From: Chloroflexota bacterium
Lineage (GTDB): Bacteria > Chloroflexota > Dormibacteria > Dormibacterales > Dormibacteraceae
Direction: 5' to 3'
Assembly (NCBI GenBank): GCA_005882135.1
Contig: VBDR01000036.1
Coordinates: 21,519-85,518, forward strand
Length of the DNA stretch: 64,000 nt
Shown: positions 47,394-56,761 of the stretch, piece by piece
How positions within the stretch are numbered: the stretch's first letter is position 1
Layout of the letters: every line of letters begins with the position of its first letter
Notes under the pieces: generated by a model
Databases searched by the model: none
Told to the model about the DNA's origin: nothing
What the model saw: the letters and a program-made list of their open reading frames with translations, nothing else
Position numbers and translations under genes: made by a program

Positions 47394-48713
47394 TTAGGCG
47401 ATCGCCGGAGCCGGGCCGGGCCGCCTCTCTACCGTGCGAGCCTCCTGGGCCAGGACCGTCATCGCGGCCTCGACCACGTGTGGATTCCACTGCGTACCGG
47501 CGCCCCGCCGAAGCTCGTCGAGGGCCAAGGCCCACGATCGGGCGCCGCGGTAGGCGCGGGCGCTCGTCATTGCGTCGAGCGAGTCAGCGACAGGGATCAC
47601 CTGGGCGATCAAGAGCAGGTGCCGGCCGACAGTCCCGTTGGGATAGCCCCGACCGTCGTAACGCTCGTGATGGGTCAGCACCAGCTCCAGCACCTTCGCG
47701 TAGCCAGAGAACTGCTTCAGGATGTCGAACCCGAGCCGAGGATGGGTTTCCATCACACGACGCTCGGCATCCGACAGCTTGTCGGGCTTGAGCAGGATCG
47801 AGTCGGGGATGCGGATCTTGCCGATGTCATGGACCTTGGCCGCAAGCGCGACCAGCTCGATTTCCGCGGCGGTGAAGCCCAGCTTGCGGGCGATCGCGTT
47901 TGAGTAGATTGCGACCCGCTGCGAATGCTGGAACGTGTACGGATCGCGGCGGTCGACCTCGTCCGCCATCCTCTCCATCGCCCTCATGCCGTCGTGCCCG
48001 AGCTCGATTCGCTGCTTGAGGGAGTGGTAGACGAGGACCCCAGGGATGATCGATAGCACCGGCACCCAGGGCCAGCGAACCGCCCCGAACGCGGCCAGGG
48101 CCCCCACCACATAGAGGCTTGCGAATTGCACATATACGAGTTTTTGCCCGTTCAAGACCAGGGCCACCGGATTGCGCGAGGTCGCAAGCGCGGCCGCCAC
48201 CGCAACGAGGAAGACGTTGGTGGCGTACATGACGATCGCGGCGGCGATGAGCACCAACGCGTCCGGCGGCCCGGCCAGCCCGTCGCGCGCTGAGACCCCT
48301 CCAGCGGACAGCAGAAGGCCGGCGCCGAGGGCGGCCAGATAAGCCTGGCCGCCATTGAAGATGATGTTGATCGCGACTGCGCGCAGCGGTGGGCGTTCAT
48401 GGGTAGACCGCACCTTCCTGTAGGCGGCCAGGCAGAGATCGGAGGCCTGCAGGACGCCGACCAGCGCCGCCGCCTGCCAGGCGGGAAGGACCAGGACGGC
48501 CGCGAAGAACACGGCCGTGGCGACGCTCACCTTCTCGTTCAGGCTGATGTGGAGCGGGAACTCGAGGGCCAGGATCCCGGTCACCACGATCGAGGCGATC
48601 AGCCACCAGTCGGCGCGCTCGCCCGCCAGCCGGCCGAACGCGGCCAGGAAGGTGGCGAGGGCCCCCACGCCTACGCCCAGCCGGTAGAGCTCAGATCGCC
48701 GTCGCGGCGACAT
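47394..48713 (-). CDS. membrane HD-GYP domain phosphodiesterase
   Basis: 439 residues. The N-terminal 220 residues hold about seven hydrophobic segments, a membrane-embedded sensor-like region with no family I can name. The C-terminal HD-GYP domain has KVHDIGKIRIPD (HD metal pair, about residue 293), HHERYDGRGYPNG (GYP motif, about 346) and QVIPVADSLDAMTSARAYRG. These enzymes hydrolyse cyclic di-GMP. No diguanylate cyclase is in the window. Confidence 0.92.
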   Translation of the reverse strand: MSPRRRSELYRLGVGVGALATFLAAFGRLAGERADWWLIASIVVTGILALEFPLHISLNEKVSVATAVFFAAVLVLPAWQAAALVGVLQASDLCLAAYRKVRSTHERPPLRAVAINIIFNGGQAYLAALGAGLLLSAGGVSARDGLAGPPDALVLIAAAIVMYATNVFLVAVAAALATSRNPVALVLNGQKLVYVQFASLYVVGALAAFGAVRWPWVPVLSIIPGVLVYHSLKQRIELGHDGMRAMERMADEVDRRDPYTFQHSQRVAIYSNAIARKLGFTAAEIELVALAAKVHDIGKIRIPDSILLKPDKLSDAERRVMETHPRLGFDILKQFSGYAKVLELVLTHHERYDGRGYPNGTVGRHLLLIAQVIPVADSLDAMTSARAYRGARSWALALDELRRGAGTQWNPHVVEAAMTVLAQEARTVERRPGPAPAIA

Positions 48714-48716
48714 GGG

Positions 48717-49118
48717 TCAGGCCTGGCTTAAGGTGAAGTACAGGTGGACCGGCGTGCCGCTGGTCCCGTACTTAAGCGCGTAAACGGTGCCTGTTCCGAG
48801 CAAACCGCTCGTCACCATGTCCTTCACCGTGTACCGGAAGAGCAGCCCGGTGGGCACGGTGATCTTCATGTCGACGGCCGTGTGAGGCTTGCCGGACGCG
48901 TCATAGACGCGCGAGACGGTGTAGCTCTCGAGCGGCAGGCCCAGGTCCAGCGGGCTCGCCGTCCACACGCTGTCGTAGACGGGCACGATGTTGCCGGCCG
49001 GGGTCACGATGAGGACGATCGGGTCCCAGTCGCAGAACGTCGCCCAGGCGCCCGCAGAAGTTGGCGAAGCCACCAGAAGTCCGGCCGCCAAGGCGGCAGC
49101 CACCAGCACCCTTTTCAC
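48717..49118 (-). CDS. small secreted protein of unknown function
   Basis: 133 residues. VLVAAALAAGLLVASPTSAGA is a Sec signal peptide. The mature part has several beta-strand-like stretches (DPIVLIVTPAGNIVPVYDSVW, HTAVDMKITVPTGLLFRYTV) and one Cys, and I recognise no family. GTG start with GGAGGG 8 nt upstream. The HD-GYP gene starts 3 nt after its stop, so they may be co-transcribed. Confidence 0.75.
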   Translation of the reverse strand: MKRVLVAAALAAGLLVASPTSAGAWATFCDWDPIVLIVTPAGNIVPVYDSVWTASPLDLGLPLESYTVSRVYDASGKPHTAVDMKITVPTGLLFRYTVKDMVTSGLLGTGTVYALKYGTSGTPVHLYFTLSQA

Positions 49119-49207
49119 CCCAAATCCCTCCAGAAACTGAAAAACCGTGGAAGGAGAACGCTAGTGGCGTTCGGAGGGATTTGCTGTAAAAAACATGTAA
49201 GTCGGCC

Positions 49208-50857
49208 TCAGACGCCGATGTCCTTGCGGGCGAAACGGAGGGTGCCGAGGGCGAGGGCCGCCGCGCCGACGGCCACCATCACCGCCACGTTGGCGAGCTG
49301 AAGCCCGTGGAGCAGCGGCGTGCCGTAGTAGTAGAAGGCGGAGAGCTTGAGCGTCGCCTCGGGAAGTTTCAGCTCCGGCCCGACAAAGGTGATGAAGAAC
49401 CAGGCCGCCAGCAGGAAGCTGATCAGACCCGTGTCGGCCGCGCTGCGCAGCCAGCCCGCGGCCAGGTAGCCGATCGCGGCTACGAAAAGCGCCATCGGGA
49501 CCAGGCCCAGGGTCGCCTCGGCGAGGTTGGTGGAGTCGAGCTTGATACCCGTCGCCGATGACGCCAACGCGGCGCCCGCCAGCGTCGCCACCGCAACCAC
49601 GACCGTGGAGGTGGCCAGCGCCGCAAACCGACCGAAAAGTACGACCGGCCGTGACTGGGGGGTCGACAGCACGATCTCGAGCCGGCCGTCGTCCTCGTCC
49701 GCGGTCCAGCGGTTGACCTGTGTCACGGCGAAGGCCATGAGGAGCAAGGGGAGCAGCGAGAACATAGCGGCGAGGAAGGCGGCGTTGAACTCCGCGTTGG
49801 CGCCACCAAGGTTCTTGATGAGGTCGGTCAGGAACGGGGAGTCGGTGTAGAGCGTCTTGAGCTTGCCTTCCACCTGCTGGACGACGATGACCATCCAGGC
49901 GGCGCCCCCGGCGATGCCGAGCGTCCACCAGAGTGTCGGCACGGCGATCATGCCCAGGCTTCGGGCGTAAACCGATCGGAGCGACCACTCCCGCTCCGGC
50001 AGCGAGCGGCTCGGGCCGGCGACACGGTCGGACAGGCGCAGCCACCGGGGCAGAGGCACGGTGTCGCCGACGTCGCGGCGGGCAAATAGCCAGACCGCCG
50101 CCGCGCTCAGGGCCACCGCAAGAGCGAGTAGCACGAGCATGCCGCCCAGGCTGGCGCCGTAGGTCGGGACAAGGGGCTTGCTGAGGTTGTAGTAGTAGAT
50201 CGGCGAAAGGCGCGAAATCCAATCGGTGTTCGGGATCACGCGGTGGACCATATCGAGGACGATGAAGATGAGCAGCAGCCCTGCGGTGGTGCCGGCGGCG
50301 GGACCACGCTCGTGGGTGAACTGTGAGATCAACAGTGCAACGCCGCCGATGACCGCGCAGAAAAGGGCGAGGTCGAGCCCAAAAAGGAGGGCGTCGCCCA
50401 AACCGAAGCTTGCCTTGAACGCGGTCCTGCCTAGGAACGCAAGGACACCGATGATGACTGCCATCGCGAACAGCGCCGTCCACATCGCCGCCAGCTTTTC
50501 GAGCGCGACACGGACGCGGCCGCGCGGCACCGACAGCAGCATGTCGAGCGACGATCGATCTTCCTCACCGCGCAGCATCCGACTGGCCGCCAGGAGCGGC
50601 CAGATGCCTATGAGGAAGATGAAGATGCCGATCTTGAAAGTCGCGTAGCCGCCGACGGTGTCGGCCGCAATCGCGTCCGCATTCCATACAAAGGTCTGGG
50701 CAAGGCTCACCAGGGCAGCCCGCGCCTCTGGAGTCCTCACGAGCTCGCTGACGCTTGCCATCGGAGAAACGATGACCAGGCCCATGCCGATGCCCCACCC
50801 GAGGATGGGGACGCGGTAGTCGCGAAGCGTCTTGAGGTAGATGCTCCTAAGCCACAC
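49208..50857 (-). CDS. ABC-2 type transporter permease (two-domain)
   Basis: About 549 residues with roughly twelve membrane segments arranged as two ABC-2 halves. Each half has the pattern 'YATFKIGIFIFLIGIWPLLAASRMLRGEEDRSSLDMLL' / 'ADEDDGRLEIVLSTPQSRPVVLFGRFAAL', a tandem duplication typical of this export-permease family. The GTG start 50857 overlaps the ATPase stop by 11 nt, so the pair is translationally coupled. It is the third gene of regulator-ATPase-permease. Confidence 0.88.
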   Translation of the reverse strand: MWLRSIYLKTLRDYRVPILGWGIGMGLVIVSPMASVSELVRTPEARAALVSLAQTFVWNADAIAADTVGGYATFKIGIFIFLIGIWPLLAASRMLRGEEDRSSLDMLLSVPRGRVRVALEKLAAMWTALFAMAVIIGVLAFLGRTAFKASFGLGDALLFGLDLALFCAVIGGVALLISQFTHERGPAAGTTAGLLLIFIVLDMVHRVIPNTDWISRLSPIYYYNLSKPLVPTYGASLGGMLVLLALAVALSAAAVWLFARRDVGDTVPLPRWLRLSDRVAGPSRSLPEREWSLRSVYARSLGMIAVPTLWWTLGIAGGAAWMVIVVQQVEGKLKTLYTDSPFLTDLIKNLGGANAEFNAAFLAAMFSLLPLLLMAFAVTQVNRWTADEDDGRLEIVLSTPQSRPVVLFGRFAALATSTVVVAVATLAGAALASSATGIKLDSTNLAEATLGLVPMALFVAAIGYLAAGWLRSAADTGLISFLLAAWFFITFVGPELKLPEATLKLSAFYYYGTPLLHGLQLANVAVMVAVGAAALALGTLRFARKDIGV

Positions 50858-51776
50858 CGGCGGCCTCCTTCGGGGCTTCACCATCACGCTCGTAGTAGCG
50901 AAGGAAGACATCCTCGAGACTCGGCTCGTAACTCGTCAGCGAGACGACCGGATACTGCGCCGCGGCCTTGATGACGGCGTCCGCCGCGCCTTGCATCGCC
51001 AGCCGCACCGCCGAGCCGTCGCGCAGAGTCTCGACGTCGGTCACGCCGTCGAGCTTCGTGAAAGCGTCGACCGGTATCGGGTGCGCGAACGAGATCGTGA
51101 TCTCGTAGCGCTTGATGTCCTTCAGCTCCGCCACGTCGCCAATGCGGACAAGGTGGCCCTCGCGAATGATTCCGACCCGTGTGCAGGTCTTCTCGACCTC
51201 GCTCAAGACGTGGGACGACAGGAACACGGTATGCCCTTCTTCTCGCGCCTCTTTGACCATGCCGTCGAACTCCTGCTGATTCAAAGGATCGAGTCCGCTC
51301 GTCGGCTCATCGAGGATGAGGACACGGGGCCGGTGCATGAAAGCCTGGATGAGGACCACCTTCCGCTTGTTGCCCGTCGAGTACTGGCGAAACTTGCGGC
51401 TGGTGTCGAGGTCGAGCCTCTCGATCAGCGTCTTTAGATACGCCTGGTCGACGCCGCCGCGGAGGTTCGCGAAGTATTCGAGAAGCTGGCCGCCGGTGAG
51501 GTTCGGATCGAGCGAGGGCTCACCAGGCACGTAGCCGAGCAGTCGCTTGACCTCGAGCGACCGGTCCCAAGAGTCGAGGCCCGCGATCCGGGCCGTCCCG
51601 GAATCGGCGCGGAGCAACGCCATGAGGACGCGGATGGTGGTCGTCTTGCCCGCGCCGTTGGGCCCGAGAAAGCCGAACACCTCACCTTCGCCGACCTGGA
51701 ACGAGACATCGATGATGCCCCGCTTGCCGCCGTAGCTTTTGGTCAAGCCCTCCACTTCAATGATCGATGCGGTCAT
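50847..51776 (-). CDS. ABC transporter ATPase subunit
   Basis: 309 residues. Walker A GFLGPNGAGKTTTIR (about residue 36), a YSTGNKRKVVLIQAFMHRPRVLILDEPTSGLDPLNQ block with signature and Walker B, and the H-loop VFLSSHVLSEVEKTC. The C-terminal 90 residues form the DUF4162-like domain common in ABC-2 exporters (PVVSLTSYEPSLEDVFLRYY). ATGA overlap with the upstream regulator. Confidence 0.95.
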   Translation of the reverse strand: MTASIIEVEGLTKSYGGKRGIIDVSFQVGEGEVFGFLGPNGAGKTTTIRVLMALLRADSGTARIAGLDSWDRSLEVKRLLGYVPGEPSLDPNLTGGQLLEYFANLRGGVDQAYLKTLIERLDLDTSRKFRQYSTGNKRKVVLIQAFMHRPRVLILDEPTSGLDPLNQQEFDGMVKEAREEGHTVFLSSHVLSEVEKTCTRVGIIREGHLVRIGDVAELKDIKRYEITISFAHPIPVDAFTKLDGVTDVETLRDGSAVRLAMQGAADAVIKAAAQYPVVSLTSYEPSLEDVFLRYYERDGEAPKEAAGVA

Positions 51777-52258
51777 TTGCTTTGCCTCCTACGCCTCCAG
51801 CGGTCGAGGATTCCCGTGCTCTCTCGGAGCCAGAACTCATGTACCTCAACCATTTCCTTCATCCGCCGCCTGGCCTTGCCCGGGCCAAGATGGGACTGCG
51901 CACGCTTCATCGCGTTCAGCGAATCCCTCACCCGCGCAAACGTTCCCGTGAACGTCGATTCCATCTCATCGGTCGCCTCATAAAGAACACGCTTGCTTCC
52001 AGGGGTGCCGAGCCGGTGCACGACGCCGACCCGCTCGAGGTCACGCGCCGCGACGCTGGCGCCGCTCTTGCTGATCCCCAGCGCGATCGCGATCTCGTCG
52101 AGGCTGAGCGGGCCGTCGCTCGCGAGCAGCAGTCCAAAGACGCGCCCAATGCTCAGCGCAAGCCCGTACCTCGCGTAGAGACGGCCGATGTCATCGGCGA
52201 TCTGAAGCTGCCCATCGACGGGCGATGCTGTTCTCTTCTTGTTCTCTATATTCAGCAC
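51773..52258 (-). CDS. GbsR/MarR-family transcriptional regulator
   Basis: 161 residues. A winged helix-turn-helix core, ADDIGRLYARYGLALSIGRVFGLLLASDGPLSLDEIAIALGISKSGASVAARDLERVGVVHRLGTPGSKRVLYEA, is the GbsR-type layout. The C-terminal helices (ARRRMKEMVEVHEFW) should dimerise. GTG start 52258 lies inside the palindrome at 52247-52270, so it probably represses its own operon. It is the first gene of the ABC-2 operon. Confidence 0.87.
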   Translation of the reverse strand: MLNIENKKRTASPVDGQLQIADDIGRLYARYGLALSIGRVFGLLLASDGPLSLDEIAIALGISKSGASVAARDLERVGVVHRLGTPGSKRVLYEATDEMESTFTGTFARVRDSLNAMKRAQSHLGPGKARRRMKEMVEVHEFWLRESTGILDRWRRRRQSK

Positions 52259-52270
52259 ATACTGAATATA
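52247..52270. promoter_or_regulatory. operator palindrome at the GbsR gene start
   Basis: Perfect 9-bp inverted repeat TATATTCAG-N6-CTGAATATA in an AT-rich island of otherwise GC-rich sequence. It covers the regulator's start codon and the likely -10 region. Confidence 0.75.
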
Positions 52271-52464
52271 GCAAATATCCAGGCTGTGGCGTCAGGCCGC
52301 CCAGCGCATTCCTGGCCCGCGGACCCGTTTTGGAATCACCCGGTCAGGCGGAATGAACTTGACCCCTTCGCCCGCCCTGACCACCTGCAAGCAAAGCGTT
52401 AACAGCCGCCAATTTATTCAATCCGGCTTCCCAGACCCACCCGACGCGCTCTTCCCAGTCTTCG

Positions 52465-53175
52465 TCAACCAACCTTCAAGGCCCCGCGGCGACCCAACAC
52501 CCAGCCCAACCATCCCGCCCATACCAGTGAGACCCCCGCCCCCAACGCAATCAGGATTGAGCCCACAGCATCAGGAAAAGGAATCCCCAGATCCCGCACC
52601 ACCAGGCTCGCCAACCCAAGCCAATAGGCGACCGCGAGTGCGATGCTCAGCCAGGCGAGCGGGCGCGTCAAGGACCCCTGGAGCAGGGCACTCCGCCCCG
52701 TCCAGTACGTCCCCAGGCTCGCAAACAACAGGAACCCCCGCTGGATCCAGTTGATCGCGCCTGACCAGATGCTCGACGAGGCCCCCACCACGTTGAGCTG
52801 CTCGGGCGTGGCGCCGGCGGTGTCACGCACAACGGCCTGCGCCGACCCGAGCTGGACAAGCATCCAGAGCACGCCCACGATCGCAGCCGCCAGAAACGAC
52901 ATGTACATCAGCTCCGCGCGGAGGTCCCGCCCGAAAAACTCGCGAAGTGCGAGGCCCAGCGGCGCAAGGCTTATGAACGCAGCGATGAACAGCAGGAACG
53001 AGACGTAAAGCTCGGGCCAGATGCTTCGCACATAGTCGTAATGCCTTGCCAGGTCGGGTTCCGTCGGCGGGATGCCGACACCGACAACCGTGACCAGGAC
53101 TCCGCCCGCGACGACCAGGCCACCGAAAAGCCAGGCGGACGTCCGGCCGAGGCGACCCCAGGCAAGCTCTTTCAC
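52465..53175 (-). CDS. integral membrane protein of unknown function, last gene of the PadR-ABC operon
   Basis: 236 residues. The first half of the longer ORF in the track is an antiframe shadow of the permease. GTG 53175 opens VKELAWGRLGRTSAWLFGGLVVAGGVLVTVVGVGI and gives a GTGA overlap with the permease stop. I see about six membrane segments, including a polar loop between residues 90 and 120. I do not recognise the family. The tight coupling to the FtsX-type permease suggests a partner in the same transport or signalling task (inference). A 195-bp stretch between it and the next operon shows nothing I can name. Confidence 0.75.
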   Translation of the reverse strand: MKELAWGRLGRTSAWLFGGLVVAGGVLVTVVGVGIPPTEPDLARHYDYVRSIWPELYVSFLLFIAAFISLAPLGLALREFFGRDLRAELMYMSFLAAAIVGVLWMLVQLGSAQAVVRDTAGATPEQLNVVGASSSIWSGAINWIQRGFLLFASLGTYWTGRSALLQGSLTRPLAWLSIALAVAYWLGLASLVVRDLGIPFPDAVGSILIALGAGVSLVWAGWLGWVLGRRGALKVG

Positions 53176-55499
53176 TCCGAATGAAGCACCTCTACGACGT
53201 TGGTCCGCGCCGCCCACCTGGCAGGGATCAGAGCCGCGGCAACAGCGACGGTCACAACCATCAGCAAGATGCCGGCCAGCTCCGTCGGGTTGAGCGCTGC
53301 GTAGCCCGAAGGCGGCGTGTCGTTGCCCGCCGAGCTGTTGACCACGTCTAGAAGGAGCCTGTTCAACACCACACCCAGGGGCGTGGCGAGCAGCCCCCCG
53401 ATCACGGCAAGCAGCCCGGCCGAAGCGGCGACCATGACCAGGACCTGGCGCGGGCTCATCCCTACCGCCTTCAAGGTGGCGGTGTCTCGCATCCGCTCGC
53501 GTGTGTTGAGGAGCAGCGTGTTGAAGACCCCGCCCGCGGCGATCAACGCGATGACGATCGCGATGAGCACCAGCACCGAGTCGATTATCTTCACTGGCGC
53601 GATGAGCCCCGTGTTGTTCGGCTGGACGTCGATGAAGTCCGGCTCGGCTGCGGCAACCCGACGCATGTATTCGCCGACGTTTGCGCTCGGCGTAAGGGTT
53701 ATGTAGTAGACGACGGGACTCGACTCGGGACTGAACTCGGCGTAAGTCGACCAATCCGTGAACAGCTCATGACCGAGATTCGATACGTCATAGACCTCAC
53801 CAACGACCCGCAGCCGAAGCGGCCGGCCGTTGGCCATCCCGGTGAAGGTGTCGCCGATGGAGAGGTGCGCGTCGCGGAGCAGCGCCTTTTCAGCCAGAAC
53901 CTCGCCCGGGCCGTCAAACCAGCGGCCGGCGACCAGCAGATAGCCCAGGTGCCACGAGTCTCCCCGGAACACTCGGGTGTTCACCGGATTACTGATTCCG
54001 GGGACATCGATATTGACCCCACTCAGTCCCACGACGCGCGTCGTCTCGGGCTGGGCGGTCAGGATCCGCATCACATCCGAGTCAGGAAAACCGTCATTAC
54101 GCGTGACGATCACCTGCATGTTGCCTGCGGAGGTCTCACTGTCGTTGATCTTCTGGAAGCTGCGCGGCATGCCGATGGCTACCGCCACCGTCGCCGCGCC
54201 CAGCAGGATGGCAAGCACTGTGAGGCCACTGCGCAGCGGGCGGGCAAACGCCTCGCCGACGCCGAGCACGATGGGCTGCGGAAGCCGAAGCCGGTTGGCA
54301 GCCAGGCGCAAGAAGCGTCCGCTGGCGCCCCGCGGCGCGGTGGCCGTGGTCAGCACCACGATTGGCTTCAAAAACCCGGCTCGTATGGCAGGCAGCGCGG
54401 CGGCAAGGCCGGTGAGGACCAGGGCACCCGCCAGGGCAAGCAGGCCCATTCCGATGGAAAAGCTGGGTTCGTACGCAAGGCCAAGTGCGTGCGAGCTGTT
54501 CGCCAGTAGAGGCTGGGTGGCGACCGCGCCCACTGGAATGCCGATCAGGCAGGCGAGCAGCGTGGGCGCCTGGATCTGCAACACCAGCACAGCCACCACG
54601 TCACGCGGCGCAAAGCCGATCGCCTTCATGATCCCGATCTCGCGATACGAGGAAACGACAATTCCAGTCACCAGGTTGGCCACGATGGCGGCGGTGGCCG
54701 CGAGCGCGAAGACGCTGAACGCGACCAGCACGCTGGTGAGGATCTGGTTGGTGATGTTGAAGATGCTTGCGATCAGCAGGAAGTTGGTCGCCCCGGCGAC
54801 GCTTCCCGCCGGCAAGCCAGCTCTGAGCTGAGCCACGTAGCCGGCCAGCTGTGCCGCGCTGGGGTCGGTCGCGAAGCGGTAGTCCATCTTGTAGAAGGCC
54901 GAGTGCGGCGTCGAAGGGGTGAGGGTGGGGATCGCCGCACTCGGGACCCAGGCATGCTGGCTGCTGAGGTCGGCGCTCCCTTCGTCGATATCGACGAGCT
55001 CTGCCGCCACGGTCAGGACGGGCCTCTGCGGCACACTGACCACCTTCAGCCGGTCGCCGATCGAGATGTTGTTGAGCTCGGCGAAGGATCGCGTGAGCGC
55101 GATCTCGTCATTAGAGGTGGGCCAGTGCCCCGCCGTGATCCTCAGCACCTCGACATCGCCCGCGGGGTTGTCGCGGCCGAACGTGTCGAGCGAGAACTTC
55201 CGGCTTCCATGCTGAAACTCGATCGTTGTCGATGGGTACGGTCCCCCGAAGGACGACGCGCCGATGAGCGAAGGCGTCGCGGCGAGTGCCTGCCGCGAGG
55301 TCGCACCGTCGTAATAAACCTGGAGATGCGCGCCCTTCTGCGCCGCGAACGCTGTCCGATACGGGTCGCTCGTCTGCGTCATCAGGGTCAGGGCCATCAT
55401 TCCGGTGCCCACGGCCAAAAGCACCGTGAGGAAAATCACAGCCGCCTGGAGCCGCCGCCTGCGCAGATCGGCCCATGCCTTGATGAAGATCGCGTTCAT
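53172..55499 (-). CDS. FtsX-like ABC permease (MacB type)
   Basis: 775 residues, with two MacB-PCD/FtsX units. Membrane segments occur near the N-terminus (LQAAVIFLTVLLAVGTGMMAL), in the middle (LVAFSVFALAATAAIVANLVTGIVVSSYREIGIMKAIGFAPRDVV, then about three more) and in the C-terminal 150 residues (DSVLVLIAIVIALIAAGGVFNTLLLNTRERMRDTATLKAVGMSPRQVL). Extracytoplasmic domains lie between. Family members drive periplasm or envelope export of lipids, peptides or toxins rather than import. ATGA overlap with the ATPase. Confidence 0.92.
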   Translation of the reverse strand: MNAIFIKAWADLRRRRLQAAVIFLTVLLAVGTGMMALTLMTQTSDPYRTAFAAQKGAHLQVYYDGATSRQALAATPSLIGASSFGGPYPSTTIEFQHGSRKFSLDTFGRDNPAGDVEVLRITAGHWPTSNDEIALTRSFAELNNISIGDRLKVVSVPQRPVLTVAAELVDIDEGSADLSSQHAWVPSAAIPTLTPSTPHSAFYKMDYRFATDPSAAQLAGYVAQLRAGLPAGSVAGATNFLLIASIFNITNQILTSVLVAFSVFALAATAAIVANLVTGIVVSSYREIGIMKAIGFAPRDVVAVLVLQIQAPTLLACLIGIPVGAVATQPLLANSSHALGLAYEPSFSIGMGLLALAGALVLTGLAAALPAIRAGFLKPIVVLTTATAPRGASGRFLRLAANRLRLPQPIVLGVGEAFARPLRSGLTVLAILLGAATVAVAIGMPRSFQKINDSETSAGNMQVIVTRNDGFPDSDVMRILTAQPETTRVVGLSGVNIDVPGISNPVNTRVFRGDSWHLGYLLVAGRWFDGPGEVLAEKALLRDAHLSIGDTFTGMANGRPLRLRVVGEVYDVSNLGHELFTDWSTYAEFSPESSPVVYYITLTPSANVGEYMRRVAAAEPDFIDVQPNNTGLIAPVKIIDSVLVLIAIVIALIAAGGVFNTLLLNTRERMRDTATLKAVGMSPRQVLVMVAASAGLLAVIGGLLATPLGVVLNRLLLDVVNSSAGNDTPPSGYAALNPTELAGILLMVVTVAVAAALIPARWAARTNVVEVLHSE

Positions 55500-56230
55500 C
55501 GAGCCGTCTCCTCGCCTCGCACGCGAATCACGTCCGCCGGCTTGCGCTCAGCCGTCTCGAGCCGCGCGTCGTCGACCACCCGGCCGTCCATGATGCTGAT
55601 CACGCGGGCGGCGTAGCGCGTGGCGAGCTTTGGGTCGTGGGTGACGAGGACGATGGTCTGGCCCTGCTGATGAAGCTGAGCCAGCAGCTCCATGACCTGG
55701 TCGCCGCTCTTCGTGTCCAGCGCGCCGGTCGGCTCGTCGGCCAGGAGGAGATCTGGTTGGTTGATCAGAGCGCGCGCGATGGCGACCCGCTGCTGTTGAC
55801 CACCGCTCAGCTTGGCCGGATACCGATGGGCAATGTCATCGATGCCCAACCGCGATAGGAGCTTGCGGCCGGCGGCCTCGACGCTGGTCCGGCTCTTGAG
55901 CTGCGCCGGAATGAGCACGTTCTCGAGGGCGGTCAGGTTCGGCAGCAGGTGGAAGAACTGGAACACGAAACCGACGCGATCGCGACGGAAGCGGGCGAGC
56001 CCCGCCTCCCCCAGACGGCCGAGCTCGGTTCCGCCCACGACCACGCTCCCGGACGACGGCCGGTCGAGTCCCGCGACGAGGTTGAGCAGGGTCGATTTTC
56101 CGCTGCCGGACGGCCCCATGATGGCGCTGAACTCACCCCGGTCGATGCTCAGCGAGACGCCGTTGAGTGCGCCGGTGACGCCTCCCTGGTATACCTTCGT
56201 GATGTCGGTTAGCCGCACGAGCTCGCTCAT
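55496..56230 (-). CDS. MacB/LolD-type ABC ATPase
   Basis: 244 residues from ATG 56230 (ATGA overlap with the PadR stop; the longer ORF is antiframe to PadR). [52 protein letters not shown] holds Walker A. The signature is [15 protein letters not shown], Walker [13 protein letters not shown], and [11 protein letters not shown] is the H-loop. LolD/MacB subfamily, which pairs with FtsX-like permeases. Confidence 0.95.
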   Translation of the reverse strand: MSELVRLTDITKVYQGGVTGALNGVSLSIDRGEFSAIMGPSGSGKSTLLNLVAGLDRPSSGSVVVGGTELGRLGEAGLARFRRDRVGFVFQFFHLLPNLTALENVLIPAQLKSRTSVEAAGRKLLSRLGIDDIAHRYPAKLSGGQQQRVAIARALINQPDLLLADEPTGALDTKSGDQVMELLAQLHQQGQTIVLVTHDPKLATRYAARVISIMDGRVVDDARLETAERKPADVIRVRGEETAR

Positions 56231-56757
56231 TCGGTCACCGTCCTCCCACCAACGCTTCGCTCCGACAGCTCGTCTATCCATTTGATGTCAGCCTCCGTGT
56301 GAAGTAGGGCGCCGCGGACCAGCCGCGCCAGGTCGTTGCGTCCGTCTCTCTTCGCTCGGTCCTCGAGCTGGTTCAGGTCTCGCAGCAGCTGGAGATAGGC
56401 GCGCTTTTGTCGCGCGAGCAGCGGCCCGAGATCGCCGTTGGCCAGCCGCGCGGCGAGGAGCAGCTTCACGTAGATCTCCTCATGCAGGCGCTGCGGGCCA
56501 AGGTCAGGCTCGGCGAGCCAAGCGTCCAGCGCTTCGCGGCCCGAGGCGGAAAGCTCGTAGAGGAGCTTGCCGCGGTCACCCCGGCGACCCAGCGGGCGGA
56601 CCAGCCCGTCGCGCTCGAGGCGCTGGAGCGTCGTGTAGACCTGGCCGATATTGACTTCCCAGGTACCGCCGAGCAGCGCTTCAAAACGGTTTTTCACCTC
56701 GTATCCGTGGAGCGGCTCCTCGGCGAGGAGTCCCAGCACCCCGTACCTAAGCGACAT
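56227..56757 (-). CDS. PadR-family transcriptional regulator
   Basis: 176 residues. The N-terminal winged helix is LRYGVLGLLAEEPLHGYEVKNRFEALLGGTWEVNIGQVYTTLQRLERDGLVRPLG, the PadR signature. The C-terminal half is a helical dimerisation domain. It is the first gene of a four-gene operon (PadR, ATPase, FtsX-like permease, membrane protein) in which every junction is a 4-bp overlap. It should repress its own operon until a ligand is bound. Confidence 0.93.
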   Translation of the reverse strand: MSLRYGVLGLLAEEPLHGYEVKNRFEALLGGTWEVNIGQVYTTLQRLERDGLVRPLGRRGDRGKLLYELSASGREALDAWLAEPDLGPQRLHEEIYVKLLLAARLANGDLGPLLARQKRAYLQLLRDLNQLEDRAKRDGRNDLARLVRGALLHTEADIKWIDELSERSVGGRTVTE

Positions 56758-56761
56758 TATC

